NCBI GenBank assembly: GCA_964520425.1
Contig: CAZFMX010000001.1
Coordinates: 61,911 to 125,910 of the forward strand
Direction of reading: 5' to 3'
DNA length: 64,000 nt
From: JAFGFY01 sp964520425
GTDB taxonomy: Bacteria; Desulfobacterota; DSM-4660; Desulfatiglandales; HGW-15
Position 1 is the stretch's first letter. The number at the start of each line of letters is the position of its first letter. The position numbers were made by a program, and so were the translations under genes. Shown here piece after piece: positions 46,395 to 55,876 of this stretch. A model generated the notes under the pieces. The model was not told where the DNA came from. It saw nothing but the letters and a program-made list of their open reading frames with translations, and did no database searches.

Positions 46395-47654
46395 ATGCGT
46401 AAACCGAGGCTAGGTCTGGTATTTCAACTCTTTCTGCGTGCGAGTCGTGTGCAGAAAAAGAGGGCGATCCTCACCGTGGCCTCCATCGCGTGGGGTTCAC
46501 TCTCTCTGCTCTTGCTTCTGGCTTTTGGTGAAGGGCTCAAAATATCGTTAACCACCGCCATGTACGGAATGGGCGAAGATCTGGCCATCTTTTGGCCCGG
46601 CACCACCAGCCTGATCTGGCAAGGACTGCCCGCGGGTCGGCCGATTCGGCCTCGCATAGAGGACATTGCCCTTCTAAGAGAGCGCGTTCCCAATCTGGAA
46701 GATGTGGCGGGTGAGATAAAAAGATGGGGTGTAGTCGTCAACCATGGTGAAACGTCCACAACAGCTCAGGTCAAAGGTGTCACCCATGGTTTTGGTGAGA
46801 TACGCAACCACATTCCTGCGCCTGGGGGGCGATTCCTCGATCCTCTGGACGAACGACTGAGGCGTCGAGTGGCCTTTCTGGGAGACAAACTCACGGAGAA
46901 GCTTTTTTATGGAAAGGATCCAATAGGTAAGCAGATCCTTCTGGATAAAGTTCCCTATACGGTCATCGGGGTCATGATGCCCAAGATGATGATGGGGAAC
47001 TATGGTGGAATGGACGAGGATCAAATCTCCATACCCATTACCACATTCAAGGCCCATTTCGGCCAGGACAGACTGAGTAATATCATAGTCAAACCGAACC
47101 AACCCCAGAGTATGGGATTTGTACTTGAAGAACTGCACAAAACCCTGGGGGCCAAATATGGATTTGATCCGAAGGACAAACGGGTATTCGGTATCTGGAA
47201 TACGGTAGAGACATTCCAGGTCACCCGCGATATTTTGATGGGGATTCAGCTCTTTCTGGGTATTATTGGTGGTCTCACCCTGATAGTCGGCGGTGTGGGA
47301 GTGGCCAACATTATGTACGCGGTGGTCAAAGAACGCACCAAGGAGATCGGGGTTAAAATGGCACTGGGCGCGCGTAGGCGTTGGATCACAGGCCCTATTG
47401 TTCTCGAATCTTTGCTCTATTCTCTTTTGGGAGGAGCAGCCGGGCTGATCATGGCCGTGGTTGTTATTATTCTTCTGGAACAGTTGCCCACAGAAGGAAA
47501 CGATGCCTTGACCATGATTGGCACTCCGACGCTATCTCTATCCATCGGTCTGGTGTCCGCCTCCATCCTGGGTTTTATCGGACTTATGGCAGGGTATTTT
47601 CCCGCGAGGCGTGCCGCGTCCATTAATCCGGCGGAGACGCTTCGTTACGAATGA
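46395..47654 (+). CDS. MacB/FtsX-type ABC permease, second subunit
   Basis: 419 residues with the same layout as the preceding gene: N-terminal helix (about 21-41), periplasmic domain and C-terminal FtsX domain (GGLTLIVGGVGVANIMYAVVKERTKEIGVKMALGAR). It is about 40 percent similar to the first permease by eye. GAGGTAAGAG lies before the ATG. Two different permeases imply an asymmetric transporter. Confidence 0.9.
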   Translation: MRKPRLGLVFQLFLRASRVQKKRAILTVASIAWGSLSLLLLLAFGEGLKISLTTAMYGMGEDLAIFWPGTTSLIWQGLPAGRPIRPRIEDIALLRERVPNLEDVAGEIKRWGVVVNHGETSTTAQVKGVTHGFGEIRNHIPAPGGRFLDPLDERLRRRVAFLGDKLTEKLFYGKDPIGKQILLDKVPYTVIGVMMPKMMMGNYGGMDEDQISIPITTFKAHFGQDRLSNIIVKPNQPQSMGFVLEELHKTLGAKYGFDPKDKRVFGIWNTVETFQVTRDILMGIQLFLGIIGGLTLIVGGVGVANIMYAVVKERTKEIGVKMALGARRRWITGPIVLESLLYSLLGGAAGLIMAVVVIILLEQLPTEGNDALTMIGTPTLSLSIGLVSASILGFIGLMAGYFPARRAASINPAETLRYE

Positions 47655-47661
47655 GGGAGAT

Positions 47662-48396
47662 ATGTTTTTAGACGGGATTTTTAATTCAAAGAAGCATCAA
47701 TCACCTGTTGAGAACGGTAGGGTGATCGACCTAAAAGGTCTGACCAAGGTCTACGATACCGGCAAGATCAAGGTGGAGGCCCTCAAGGGTATTGACCTGG
47801 AGGTTCGGGATGGGGATATGGTGGCCATAACCGGTCCCTCCGGATCCGGCAAGAGCACCCTGATGAACCTCATCGGGTGTCTCGACACGCCCACATCAGG
47901 GAGCTACTTCCTACGGGGGGAATCGGTCTCAGGTTTGAGCCGGGAAGAGCTGGCAGGTATCCGAAACCGTCGGGTGGGCTTCATCTTCCAGAACTTTAAC
48001 CTGCTTCCGCAGATTTCTGCTTTTGAAAATGTTGAGATGCCTCTTCTCTTCAGCGGCCTGCCCCGTCGTAAGCGTCGCGAAAGGGTCCATGAGCTTTTTG
48101 ATCGGGTGGGTCTTGCTGATCGTATGGATCATAAGCCCACTGAACTCTCAGGGGGACAGATGCAGCGGGTGGCCACGGCCCGTGCCCTGGCCATGGACCC
48201 CGACATTATCCTGGCGGACGAGCCGACCGGCAACCTTGACACCAGTTCAGGAAGCGATATCATGGATCTCTTTCAGGAATTGTGGGAACAGGGTCGTACG
48301 GTCCTGGTGATCACACATGATCCGGCCTTGGCCCGTCGTGCCCCACGTCAGGTGGAGATCCGGGACGGGCTGATCACACGGGATAGTCGAAATTAA
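47662..48396 (+). CDS. ABC transporter ATP-binding protein (LolD/MacB type)
   Basis: 244 residues. Walker A is GPSGSGKST, the ABC signature is LSGGQMQR and Walker B is IILADEPTGNLD. It belongs to the LolD/MacB family, which drive conformational changes of FtsX-type permeases rather than classic import. The start at 47662 follows GAGGGAG. It overlaps the end of neither neighbour. Confidence 0.93.
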   Translation: MFLDGIFNSKKHQSPVENGRVIDLKGLTKVYDTGKIKVEALKGIDLEVRDGDMVAITGPSGSGKSTLMNLIGCLDTPTSGSYFLRGESVSGLSREELAGIRNRRVGFIFQNFNLLPQISAFENVEMPLLFSGLPRRKRRERVHELFDRVGLADRMDHKPTELSGGQMQRVATARALAMDPDIILADEPTGNLDTSSGSDIMDLFQELWEQGRTVLVITHDPALARRAPRQVEIRDGLITRDSRN

Positions 48397-48655
48397 CCCT
48401 AACGTTGCATAAAAAACATGACAAGGATTTGTCAAAAGCAAGGTGTACTTGAATAAGAGCATCCACACGAATATGGGCGCAAAATGAGCGATAATCGATT
48501 GTCGATCAAATGAAAGATCACATTCGGCTTGGATTGTGATATAAAGAAAGCTGAAGAAGTCTGATCAAGGGAGTCATGACGAGTCGTGGCTGAAAGTGGA
48601 GAATTCGTAATCAGTGAATGATCGGATCAGTACGAGAGGAGGGGAGGAACCCAAA

Positions 48656-50023
48656 ATGAGATGTATGAGATGGATTGTTGTGTTCAGCATTTTCGTTTTT
48701 CTATTACTTGGAATGATGCGAAGTCCTCTATTTGCGCAAGAAGAGAAAGAGTTCTTCACATTGAGTGAGAGTATTGACACGGCCTTGGATAAGAATTGGT
48801 CGCTTAAGGCCAAGAAGGAAGGCGTCAGCCAAGCCACGGCCGTGAAAAACCAGGCTAGATCCGATTTTCTGCCGTCTCTGAACACCAGGTATGGCTACAC
48901 TTACAGTAGAGATATAGACCAGAATTACGCCTATATCGAATTTTCCGGATTTCACGATACGTTTCAGTGGGTAACAAGTGCGAGTGTTCCGGTGTTTACC
49001 GGGTTCGCCTCGATCAGTTCTTATGAGCTTGCGAAACTCGGGATTGACCGGGCCGAAGTGGAGGTCGCCCTGGAGAAATTGGATCTGGCGTTACGAGTAA
49101 AAGAGGCCTATTTCAATATCCTCATCGCGGACAAAGTCGTAGAGGTGGCGGAAAAGGATGTGGCATCCAGAAAATCCAACGCGGATGTGGCCCGTAACTT
49201 CTACGAGGTGGGCATGATTCCGGTGAATGATCTTTTGCAGGCCGAAGTGGAATGGGCCGATGCCCAACAGACTCTGGTGAAAGTTCAGAACGGCGCACGG
49301 GTTACTCGGTCGACCTTTAATGTGATTTTGGCTAGGGAGGTCAACGCACCGGTAGATGTGGAAGATATTCTGGATTATAAACCGGAGATCGGGAAATATG
49401 AAGACTATCTGAAGCAGGCCCTGAAACAACGACCGGAGATAAAGACCCTTGAAATTGCCATTCTCCAGGCGGATCAACAAATCCGATTGGTCAAGAGTGG
49501 ATATTTCCCGACAGTTTCTCTCTCAGCCCAATACACGAAACTAGGGGATACTTTCGATGTTAGCGGGAGTGTTCTCAGATTTCCTATCGATAGTGAAGGA
49601 AACTATATGGAGTCAGAATATCACAAGTCCCATGATTTCAGGGCCGGGATCGACCTTTCTTGGAAGTTGTCGGAGTTGGGATGGGGCAGGACCCGTTCCT
49701 CTGTAAGAGAGAAGGAAAGCCTCAAGAGAGAGCTGTTGGAGAACAAGCGCGCCGTAGAGGATTCCATAAACCTCGAGTTGAAGACGGCTTTAATGGATCT
49801 GGAAACCGCAGAGAAAAATATTCCCACCACAAGAAAGGCGGTTGAGCAGGGTGAGGAGAATCTGAGGGTCAGTGAGGAGAGGTATAAGGCCCAGGTGACG
49901 ACTATTACGGAAGTACTAGATGCTCAGACCCGCCTGAGCCAGGCAAGAGTAAACTATTTCAGGGCCTTCTATGACCATAACTTGGCTAAGGCACGCCTAT
50001 TACGGGCCATCGGAGAATATTAA
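48656..50023 (+). CDS. TolC-family outer membrane channel protein
   Basis: 455 residues. A signal peptide (MRWIVVFSIFVFLLLGMMRS) is followed by two repeats of the TolC type, with long helices (for example EEKEFFTLSESIDTALDKNW and EVLDAQTRLSQARVNYFRAFYD). The start at 48656 follows GAGGGGAGG. It completes the tripartite exporter and ends before a terminator at 50145. Confidence 0.88.
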   Translation: MRCMRWIVVFSIFVFLLLGMMRSPLFAQEEKEFFTLSESIDTALDKNWSLKAKKEGVSQATAVKNQARSDFLPSLNTRYGYTYSRDIDQNYAYIEFSGFHDTFQWVTSASVPVFTGFASISSYELAKLGIDRAEVEVALEKLDLALRVKEAYFNILIADKVVEVAEKDVASRKSNADVARNFYEVGMIPVNDLLQAEVEWADAQQTLVKVQNGARVTRSTFNVILAREVNAPVDVEDILDYKPEIGKYEDYLKQALKQRPEIKTLEIAILQADQQIRLVKSGYFPTVSLSAQYTKLGDTFDVSGSVLRFPIDSEGNYMESEYHKSHDFRAGIDLSWKLSELGWGRTRSSVREKESLKRELLENKRAVEDSINLELKTALMDLETAEKNIPTTRKAVEQGEENLRVSEERYKAQVTTITEVLDAQTRLSQARVNYFRAFYDHNLAKARLLRAIGEY

Positions 50024-50144
50024 AGATGTAGAGAACTGTTGCGGAGTTAGGTTTGACAGAACGCTCTGGATCGGGTAGATTGGACTAAGGTTTTCAATCC
50101 CAATGAACCCGTAATCACGAGGGCGACATGAACTGAATGCCAAG

Positions 50145-50184
50145 AACCCCATTTCTTTAAAGAAGAGGTGGGGTTTTATTTTTC
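50145..50184 (+). terminator. Intrinsic terminator after the exporter operon
   Basis: AACCCCA pairs with TGGGGTT, and CTT with AAG further in, giving a stem of about 10 bp, followed by TTATTTTT. Confidence 0.75.
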
Positions 50185-50333
50185 CCTTTGCATGGGAAGT
50201 GTTGACCAGTTGACCCAGGATTGAGATTGGTCTCAAACATCTTTGGCGTGGTCTCACCATTCCCGGGGCGATCTTGAGTTTTGTCGTCTTTTCCCTTGAT
50301 TGAGCATTCTATGATTGAAACAGGAGGTAAGAC

Positions 50334-50948
50334 ATGGCGGTTATAACCATATCAAGACAGTTCGGGGCCGGGGGTTGGGTTCTTGGCGAAAGACTGGCAA
50401 AAAGGCTCGGGTATCGTTATGTCAATGAGGGAATGATCCAGGAAGTGGCAAAGAAGGGGAAGATCTCATCAGGACGCGTGCGTGTATTTGAAAAATCTGG
50501 AACCAATAAATTGATGAAGTTCCTTGATAGACTGGTCTCTACAGATTCCGTGGATCGTTTTGTCTCTGAAAGGCACGGGCATTTGGATGAAAAGGACTAT
50601 GTGAAGATAGTTCGTGGCATATTCGAGGAGCTTCATGAAAAGGGGAATGCCATCATCATAGGGAGGGGCGGTCAATATATTCTCAAGGGTTATTCCAACG
50701 TTCATCATGTTTTACTCGTAGCAGACGTGAAGAGTAGAATTCGTTTAATCATGGACACCCACAAACTAACGGAAGATAAGGCCAAGGCCATGATTAAACA
50801 GATGGAAAATCAGCGAGCCCGGGTCTTACGCCTATTTTCAGGACATGAATTCCATGATAACCCTATATACTATGATCTGGTTATCAATACAACCCAAGTC
50901 GGTTTGCAGAAAGCTGAAGAGCTGATAATCGACCTCGTTTCGGAATGA
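50334..50948 (+). CDS. Cytidylate kinase-like family protein
   Basis: 204 residues. The P-loop region ISRQFGAGGWVLGERLAKRLGYRYVN and GRGGQYIL match the AAA_26 cytidylate kinase-like family, which is often next to CBS- or sigma-factor genes. The true substrate is not known. AGGAGG is ideally placed before the ATG. Confidence 0.85.
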   Translation: MAVITISRQFGAGGWVLGERLAKRLGYRYVNEGMIQEVAKKGKISSGRVRVFEKSGTNKLMKFLDRLVSTDSVDRFVSERHGHLDEKDYVKIVRGIFEELHEKGNAIIIGRGGQYILKGYSNVHHVLLVADVKSRIRLIMDTHKLTEDKAKAMIKQMENQRARVLRLFSGHEFHDNPIYYDLVINTTQVGLQKAEELIIDLVSE

Positions 50949-51037
50949 CATGACTGGAAGCAACGAATGATGACTGCGCGAAATTCTTGACCCAAAAAGC
51001 AGATGTAGGGCTTTGGATGGAAAGTTGAGGATAGAAA

Positions 51038-51244
51038 GTGGATGAAGCCTGGAAGAAGAGAATACGAGAGGAGAGTGTCAGGCACGGTTGGATTTCCATC
51101 GGAGGGCTTGTCTTTTGGTTTTTGTTCTATAAGGTTCTGGGCATTGAAATCAATTATGTCATGTTGATTGCCGGAGTATTGGTGACTATACTCTTTGTTG
51201 ATGTTGTTCGAGTCGTTTTATGGGTTTTTAAGCAAAACATGTGA
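51038..51244 (+). CDS. Small 2TM-domain protein
   Basis: 68 residues from a GTG start, with GAGGATAG upstream. Two hydrophobic segments (WISIGGLVFWFLFYKVL and MLIAGVLVTILFVDVV) match the small 2TM domain of stress-associated proteins. It is the last gene of the envelope-stress cluster. Confidence 0.6.
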   Translation: MDEAWKKRIREESVRHGWISIGGLVFWFLFYKVLGIEINYVMLIAGVLVTILFVDVVRVVLWVFKQNM

Positions 51245-51252
51245 GACTCTAG

Positions 51253-51572
51253 TGTCGTGTCTCAGAATGAACTTGAATAATAAGTACCTGCTGCACAGAT
51301 ATAAAGGGGGCATGGGGGTCTCTTTTCAGTTCCACAACCCAAAATACGCCCAAGCCTGTTACCGCCCCAAAGAGGACAGCGTTCGGTGGACAGGCACAAG
51401 GAATTCCCGTCGCTGTGGGTACATTGTTCGTGGGGCTGCTTCATAATATGCAAAAATATGGTGCCGTTCCACGACCTCTGGATAGATGGTGGTGAAACTG
51501 AAAAGAGACCCCCATACCCCCACGTGTCATAGAGCCTGCTAAAATAATGGAAGGTATTTCTGGGACACGACA
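51253..51572. mobile_element. Family 1 MITE-like element, copy B
   Basis: 320 bp with ends TGTCGTGTCTCAGAAT and TTCTGGGACACGACA, flanked by CTAG duplications (51249-51252, 51573-51576). It shares the subterminal inverted arms (TCTCTTTTCAGTTCCAC, GTGAAACTGAAAAGAGA) with the other copies. Same orientation as copies C and D. Confidence 0.9.
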
Positions 51573-51641
51573 CTAGATCAGACCCTAGGATTGATCTCTT
51601 GCCGCTTAACTTTATGCCGGTGAGAAGAGAATTGGGAATAC

Positions 51642-52256
51642 ATGGGTATGTTAACAACTAAAGAAGCCATAGAAATAAGGAGGAGCATACGGAAATACAA
51701 ACCCGATCCGATTCCTGATGAGTTTTTAACAGAACTGCTTCATGCGGCTAGGCTCGCTCCCTCGGGCTGTAATGCACAACCGTGGAGGTTCAAAATCGTC
51801 AAAGAGCCGGATATCAAGGCACGATTGGCTCAGGCGGCTTACAAACAGATGTTTATTGCGGAGGCTCCTGTGGTTATGGTCTGCTGTGCCGATATTCGAG
51901 GTTACATTGATGGAAGCTTTTCCGGTGTGCAGGATCTGGGAAGAATTGGGGCTGTTGAGGAGAGGGTTGTCGGAACCATTAGGGATAAGACAGAGATCCT
52001 AAGGACGCTTGGGACGGATGACCTGGGTCCTCGTATCGCGGCGAACGTGGCGATCGCTATTGAACATATGGTTCTACGGGCTCTCGATTTCGGGCTAGGG
52101 ACCTGCTGGATTCGTTTGATCGACGAGTCAGAAATCAGGAAGATATTCGGATGGGATGACGATATCTATGTGGTGGCGCTCCTTCCAATGGGCTTTCCGG
52201 CAGAATTCCCTCAAGCAAGAAAAAGGCTGGAGCTCGAAGATATTCTGATATATTGA
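51642..52256 (+). CDS. Nitroreductase-family flavoprotein
   Basis: 204 residues. TTKEAIEIRRSIRKYKPDPIPDE is the N-terminal FMN-binding motif and LHAARLAPSGCNAQPWRF the second. It binds FMN and reduces nitro groups or other substrates with NAD(P)H, probably as a dimer. A terminator for it may be the hairpin at 52790, now separated from the gene by a MITE. Confidence 0.9.
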   Translation: MGMLTTKEAIEIRRSIRKYKPDPIPDEFLTELLHAARLAPSGCNAQPWRFKIVKEPDIKARLAQAAYKQMFIAEAPVVMVCCADIRGYIDGSFSGVQDLGRIGAVEERVVGTIRDKTEILRTLGTDDLGPRIAANVAIAIEHMVLRALDFGLGTCWIRLIDESEIRKIFGWDDDIYVVALLPMGFPAEFPQARKRLELEDILIY

Positions 52257-52398
52257 CATCCCTCTATCGCTACAAGTAAGGCCTTGACAAGCGGATGTTT
52301 AACTTTTTCGTTGATCGGTGTATTTGGAGCCAGCAAGAGCACAGCGGGTATGATTCTGGTGAAAAAGACAATAGGATTGTATGCAAAGCTTAACGTAG

Positions 52399-52731
52399 TG
52401 TCGTGTCTCAGAATGAACTTGAATAATATTTACTTGCCGCATAAATTCAAAGGGGGCATGGAAAACGTCCAAGCCTGTTCCCGCCCCCAAAGAGGACAAC
52501 TCCAGTGGACAGGCACAAGGAATGCCCGTTGCTGTGGGTACATTGTTCGTGGGGCTGCTTCATAATAAGCAAAATTATGGTGTCCTTCGACGTTGCTCAG
52601 GACCATGAGCCTGTCGAATGGTCGTTCCACGATCTATGGAGAAATGGTGGTGAAACTGAAAAGAGACCCCCATACCCCCAACGTGTCATAGAACTTGCAA
52701 AAATTATGTAAGATATTTCTGAGACACGACA
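52399..52731. mobile_element. Family 1 MITE-like element, copy C
   Basis: 333 bp with ends TGTCGTGTCTCAGAAT and TTTCTGAGACACGACA. Flanks are GTAG (52395-52398) and TTAG (52732-52735), matching at three of four bases, so the duplication may be mutated. The middle has an insertion around 52580-52620 relative to copy B, near CAGGACCATGAGCCTG. Confidence 0.85.
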
Positions 52732-52789
52732 TTAGGAGAAAGCATAAAAAAGTTGAGGAAGTGAGAAAAAGGCGTTAATAATAAATGAA

Positions 52790-52822
52790 CAGCCGAGGAT
52801 GATTTGCCTCGGCTGATTTTTC
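52790..52822 (+). terminator. Intrinsic terminator
   Basis: CAGCCGAGG pairs perfectly with CCTCGGCTG around ATGATTTG, followed by ATTTTTC. Confidence 0.75.
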
Positions 52823-53013
52823 ACAAAGGAGCAGGCCTTGATCGGAGCATATGGCTCCAAGTGTCTCGTATCAAAATTATTTGGACTGATATTAGGCATT
52901 CTTGAAAGAATTCCCGATTATTCTGGTGTGCAAAAATATATTTCTTAATTGATTCGCGAATAGGTGATACAAGCCACTGGGTATATACAATAGGTTATCA
53001 GGAGCAAGACACA

Positions 53014-54543
53014 ATGACGAAGAAGACGAAAACTGCGATTACACCAACACGTGAAGAAGATTATCCCGAATGGTATCAACAGATTATAAAGGCAGCAGAC
53101 CTGGCCCAGAGCTCTCCTGTGAGGGGCTGTATGGTCATCAAACCATGGGGATACAGTCTTTGGGAGAATATTCAGAGGGTATTGGATGGCATGATCAAGG
53201 AGACTGGCCACAAAAATGCCTATTTCCCCTTATTCATCCCCCTCAGCTATCTGCAGAAAGAGGCGGAACATGTTGAGGGTTTTGCCAAAGAATGTGCCGT
53301 CGTTACCCATCACAGGCTTGAAACCGGGCCGGACGGGAAGTTACGGCCTGCCCCGGCTGCGCGTCTTGAGGAGCCCCTGGTGGTTCGTCCCACCTCTGAG
53401 ACCATTATTGGTGAGATGTATGCGAATTGGGTACAGTCGTACCGAGATTTGCCCATTCTTATCAACCAGTGGGCCAATGTGGTCCGGTGGGAGATGCGGC
53501 CCCGTATCTTCCTGCGTACAACCGAGTTTCTATGGCAGGAAGGGCATACGGCCCATGCAACGGAGGAAGAAGCACGTGAAGAGACCATGAGGATGCTCGA
53601 TGTCTACACCGATTTTGCGGAAGACTACTTGGCCATGCCAGTGATCAAAGGAGAAAAAAGTGAATCAGAGCGGTTCCCCGGTGCGGAGGCAACCTATTGT
53701 ATCGAGGCTATGATGCAGGACCGAAAGGCATTACAGGCAGGGACATCCCACTTTCTGGGTCAGAACTTTTCAAAAGCCGCACAAATTAAGTATCTCTCAG
53801 ACCAGGGAACAGAAGAGTACGCTTGGACCACATCGTGGGGCGTCACCACCCGTTTGATCGGGGGCGTCATCATGACCCATAGTGATGATGACGGCATGGT
53901 CATGCCTCCGAGGGTTGCACCCTCCCATATGGTCATACTTCCGATTATTCATAAAGAGGAGACCCGTGCGGAGGTCCTGGAGTATTGTGAAAAACTCAGT
54001 GAACGCCTTTCAGAAATTTCCTATAGAGACAATAAGCTCAGAGTTGAATTCGACACACGGGACATTCATGGGGGAGAAAAGGCATGGGAATGGACTAAGA
54101 AGGGGATTCCCATGGTCTTGGAAATCGGCCCTCGCGATGTGGCATCCAATGGTGTGTTTGTGGGTCGGCGGGACCTGGATCGCCAAAATCGTAAGAGTAT
54201 GCCTTTGGATGAGCTTGTTTCCACAGCAGTAGATCAGCTCGAAGAGATGCATAGAAACCTGTTTGATCGAGCTCTGATGTTTCGACAAGAGAACACCCTC
54301 CGGATTGATTCGGAAGAGGATTTTGAGGCCTATTTTACCCCCCGGAATAGGGATAAACCGGAGATTCATGGGGGCTTTGCCATGTCGCACTGGTGCGGGA
54401 GTGCTGATGTGGAAGAGGAGATCAGCAACAAGTATGGGGTGAGTATCCGCTGCATTCCGTTTGACACCGGAGATGGAGAAGGGACCTGCATCTTTACCGG
54501 TAAACCAAGCAGGCAACGGGTCGTTTTTGCTAAGGCCTACTGA
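53014..54543 (+). CDS. proS: Prolyl-tRNA synthetase (archaeal/eukaryotic-type)
   Basis: 509 residues, shorter than the bacterial-type ProRS (about 570) because the editing insertion is absent. Motif 2 (WANVVRWEMRPRIFLRTTEFLWQEGHTAH) and motif 3 (GGVIMTHSDDDGMVMPPRVAP) of class II enzymes are clear, and the C-terminal extension follows. It charges tRNA-Pro. It stands alone. Confidence 0.95.
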   Translation: MTKKTKTAITPTREEDYPEWYQQIIKAADLAQSSPVRGCMVIKPWGYSLWENIQRVLDGMIKETGHKNAYFPLFIPLSYLQKEAEHVEGFAKECAVVTHHRLETGPDGKLRPAPAARLEEPLVVRPTSETIIGEMYANWVQSYRDLPILINQWANVVRWEMRPRIFLRTTEFLWQEGHTAHATEEEAREETMRMLDVYTDFAEDYLAMPVIKGEKSESERFPGAEATYCIEAMMQDRKALQAGTSHFLGQNFSKAAQIKYLSDQGTEEYAWTTSWGVTTRLIGGVIMTHSDDDGMVMPPRVAPSHMVILPIIHKEETRAEVLEYCEKLSERLSEISYRDNKLRVEFDTRDIHGGEKAWEWTKKGIPMVLEIGPRDVASNGVFVGRRDLDRQNRKSMPLDELVSTAVDQLEEMHRNLFDRALMFRQENTLRIDSEEDFEAYFTPRNRDKPEIHGGFAMSHWCGSADVEEEISNKYGVSIRCIPFDTGDGEGTCIFTGKPSRQRVVFAKAY

Positions 54544-54854
54544 TTTGGCAATTCAGCGGCAGAGGATCACGATTGGAGGCCAAGTATCACAGGTAAGTAT
54601 TTTGAAAGCGTGAAAGACGCTTCGAGACCTTTGAAAATCCCTCCCTTTTGCTCAATCTCTGCGTCACGCTCAAATATTAATTCTCGAAATACTACAAGGT
54701 ATTGATGCCTGTCCCGTTGATTTATTTCAACGGGAGGGTTAAGATTCTCACCTTCCTTGACCTTGAATAAAATTGACCGTTTTTCAAAGGTCTCGCTTCT
54801 AGTTTTTACGTTTTTGATCCGCTTTTTGATCGTAGATGGGCTTATAGGGGTGTG
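54544..54854. other. Intergenic region containing family 2 MITE
   Basis: About 310 bp separating convergent genes. It is largely the family 2 element at 54624-54794. Otherwise nothing seen. Confidence 0.45.
54624..54794. mobile_element. Family 2 MITE-like element, copy 2
   Basis: 171 bp with inverted ends GAGACCTTTGAAAA and TTTTCAAAGGTCTC, flanked by GCTTC duplications (54619-54623, 54795-54799). Its core matches the complement of copy 3. A 28-bp internal addition with CCCGTTGA/TCAACGGG accounts for its greater length. Confidence 0.85.
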
Positions 54855-55373
54855 TTAGCTCCCCCTTTTGGGTGACATTTTCCTTCGTCTATCATCCGCT
54901 CTTTGCTTTTTTTCGTGGATGGGCGTGTAGTAGTATGTGACCTTTCCCTTTTGGGTGACATCGTCATATTCAAGGGTTATGATGACATCCGTGCCGGACC
55001 ATCTATATCTGTCGTCATTTATCTTTGATTGGTCGCCTTCTCCATACCAATCAAACAATGTCGTCTTAACGATCTGGAAGTTCGGGGAAGATTCGAAATT
55101 CAGCACTGCCCCACAAAATCTTTTATGATAAAAGACGTAAACTACCTTTTCAAGAGGGGCATCCCCGATAGTCATCTCCTCATCTTCTTTCGTGTAATAG
55201 TCAAGGCGACTCTCAGTAGTGACTTTAGTAAAACCTTCGAGCTCATCATACTCTGCCCCCCACTCTATACCTCTGCAATCATTGGGTTCATTCTGAAGAG
55301 CCCTCGCGGGTTGAGCCAAGACAAGCACTGGGATTAAAATAATGCTTCCCAAATAGGTTTTGGCACGTATCAT
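54855..55373 (-). CDS. Exported protein, paralogue 1 of a duplicated pair
   Basis: 172 residues. A signal peptide (IRAKTYLGSIILIPVLVLAQPARA) precedes a mature domain with ECRGIEWGAEYDELEGF-like opening (here DCRGIEWGAEYDELEGF), VVYVFYHKRFCGAVLNFES and DVIITLEYDDVTQKGKVTYYY. It is a clear paralogue of the gene at 57256. The start follows GGGAGGGACTGATCAC, shared with the paralogue. No known function; likely periplasmic. Confidence 0.75.
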   Translation of the reverse strand: MIRAKTYLGSIILIPVLVLAQPARALQNEPNDCRGIEWGAEYDELEGFTKVTTESRLDYYTKEDEEMTIGDAPLEKVVYVFYHKRFCGAVLNFESSPNFQIVKTTLFDWYGEGDQSKINDDRYRWSGTDVIITLEYDDVTQKGKVTYYYTPIHEKKQRADDRRRKMSPKRGS

Positions 55374-55405
55374 GTGATCAGTCCCTCCCGAATATGGATT
55401 AGACC

Positions 55406-55440
55406 AAAAAAAAACCGATCTCTCATGTGAGAAAATGGTT
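55406..55440 (-). terminator. Terminator-like hairpin in the leader of paralogue 1
   Basis: On the minus strand AACCATTTTCTCA pairs at 11 of 13 positions with TGAGAGATCGGTT, followed by eight or more T. The hairpin lies between the promoter at 55506-55534 and the start codon. The second paralogue has an equivalent. Confidence 0.6.
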
Positions 55441-55505
55441 CCTATGATTCGTCCGTACACTTCTCTTGGGTTAAAGGCTCATGCCCATTTATGGGCATTA
55501 TCTAC

Positions 55506-55534
55506 AGGTTATCAAAAACAAAAATTTTTGTCAA
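55506..55534 (-). promoter_or_regulatory. Sigma-70-type promoter of paralogue 1
   Basis: On the minus strand TTGACA (55529-55534) and TAACCT (55506-55511) are separated by exactly 17 bp, with T-rich spacer as in the promoters at 26235 and 57862. Confidence 0.6.
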
Positions 55535-55876
55535 GATTTCAGTGTGATAAGAGTGGCAAGTGTGGATTTGCTGAATGAAAAGGTTACTCTTCAACACACA
55601 TGATGGTGACATGATGGCCTGATGGATTGAATTTATGAGAAATTGATAAGAAGAACGGGACGAAGAATAAGGCTTTTGATCGTGGTGTCTAGACCATCCA
55701 GAAATTACTACCGAGTTGACAGGAGTAGAACGAGTAGTCTATATATCAATTGGCTTTGCAGTTCGGATTGTTGAGACACATTCACAGAATGTGGGAATCG
55801 GTAGGATCGATTTCTGTGACTCTTCTCCTAATGCATTGAAGGATGCCTTTTTGGAAGAGCAAATGAGGAGGACGAT

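Larger units (their letters stand above)
52257..53013. other. Intergenic region with MITE C and terminator
   Basis: About 750 bp. It holds the family 1 element at 52399-52731 and the terminator at 52790-52822. No additional gene is convincing; translated open frames here lie inside the MITE. Confidence 0.5.
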
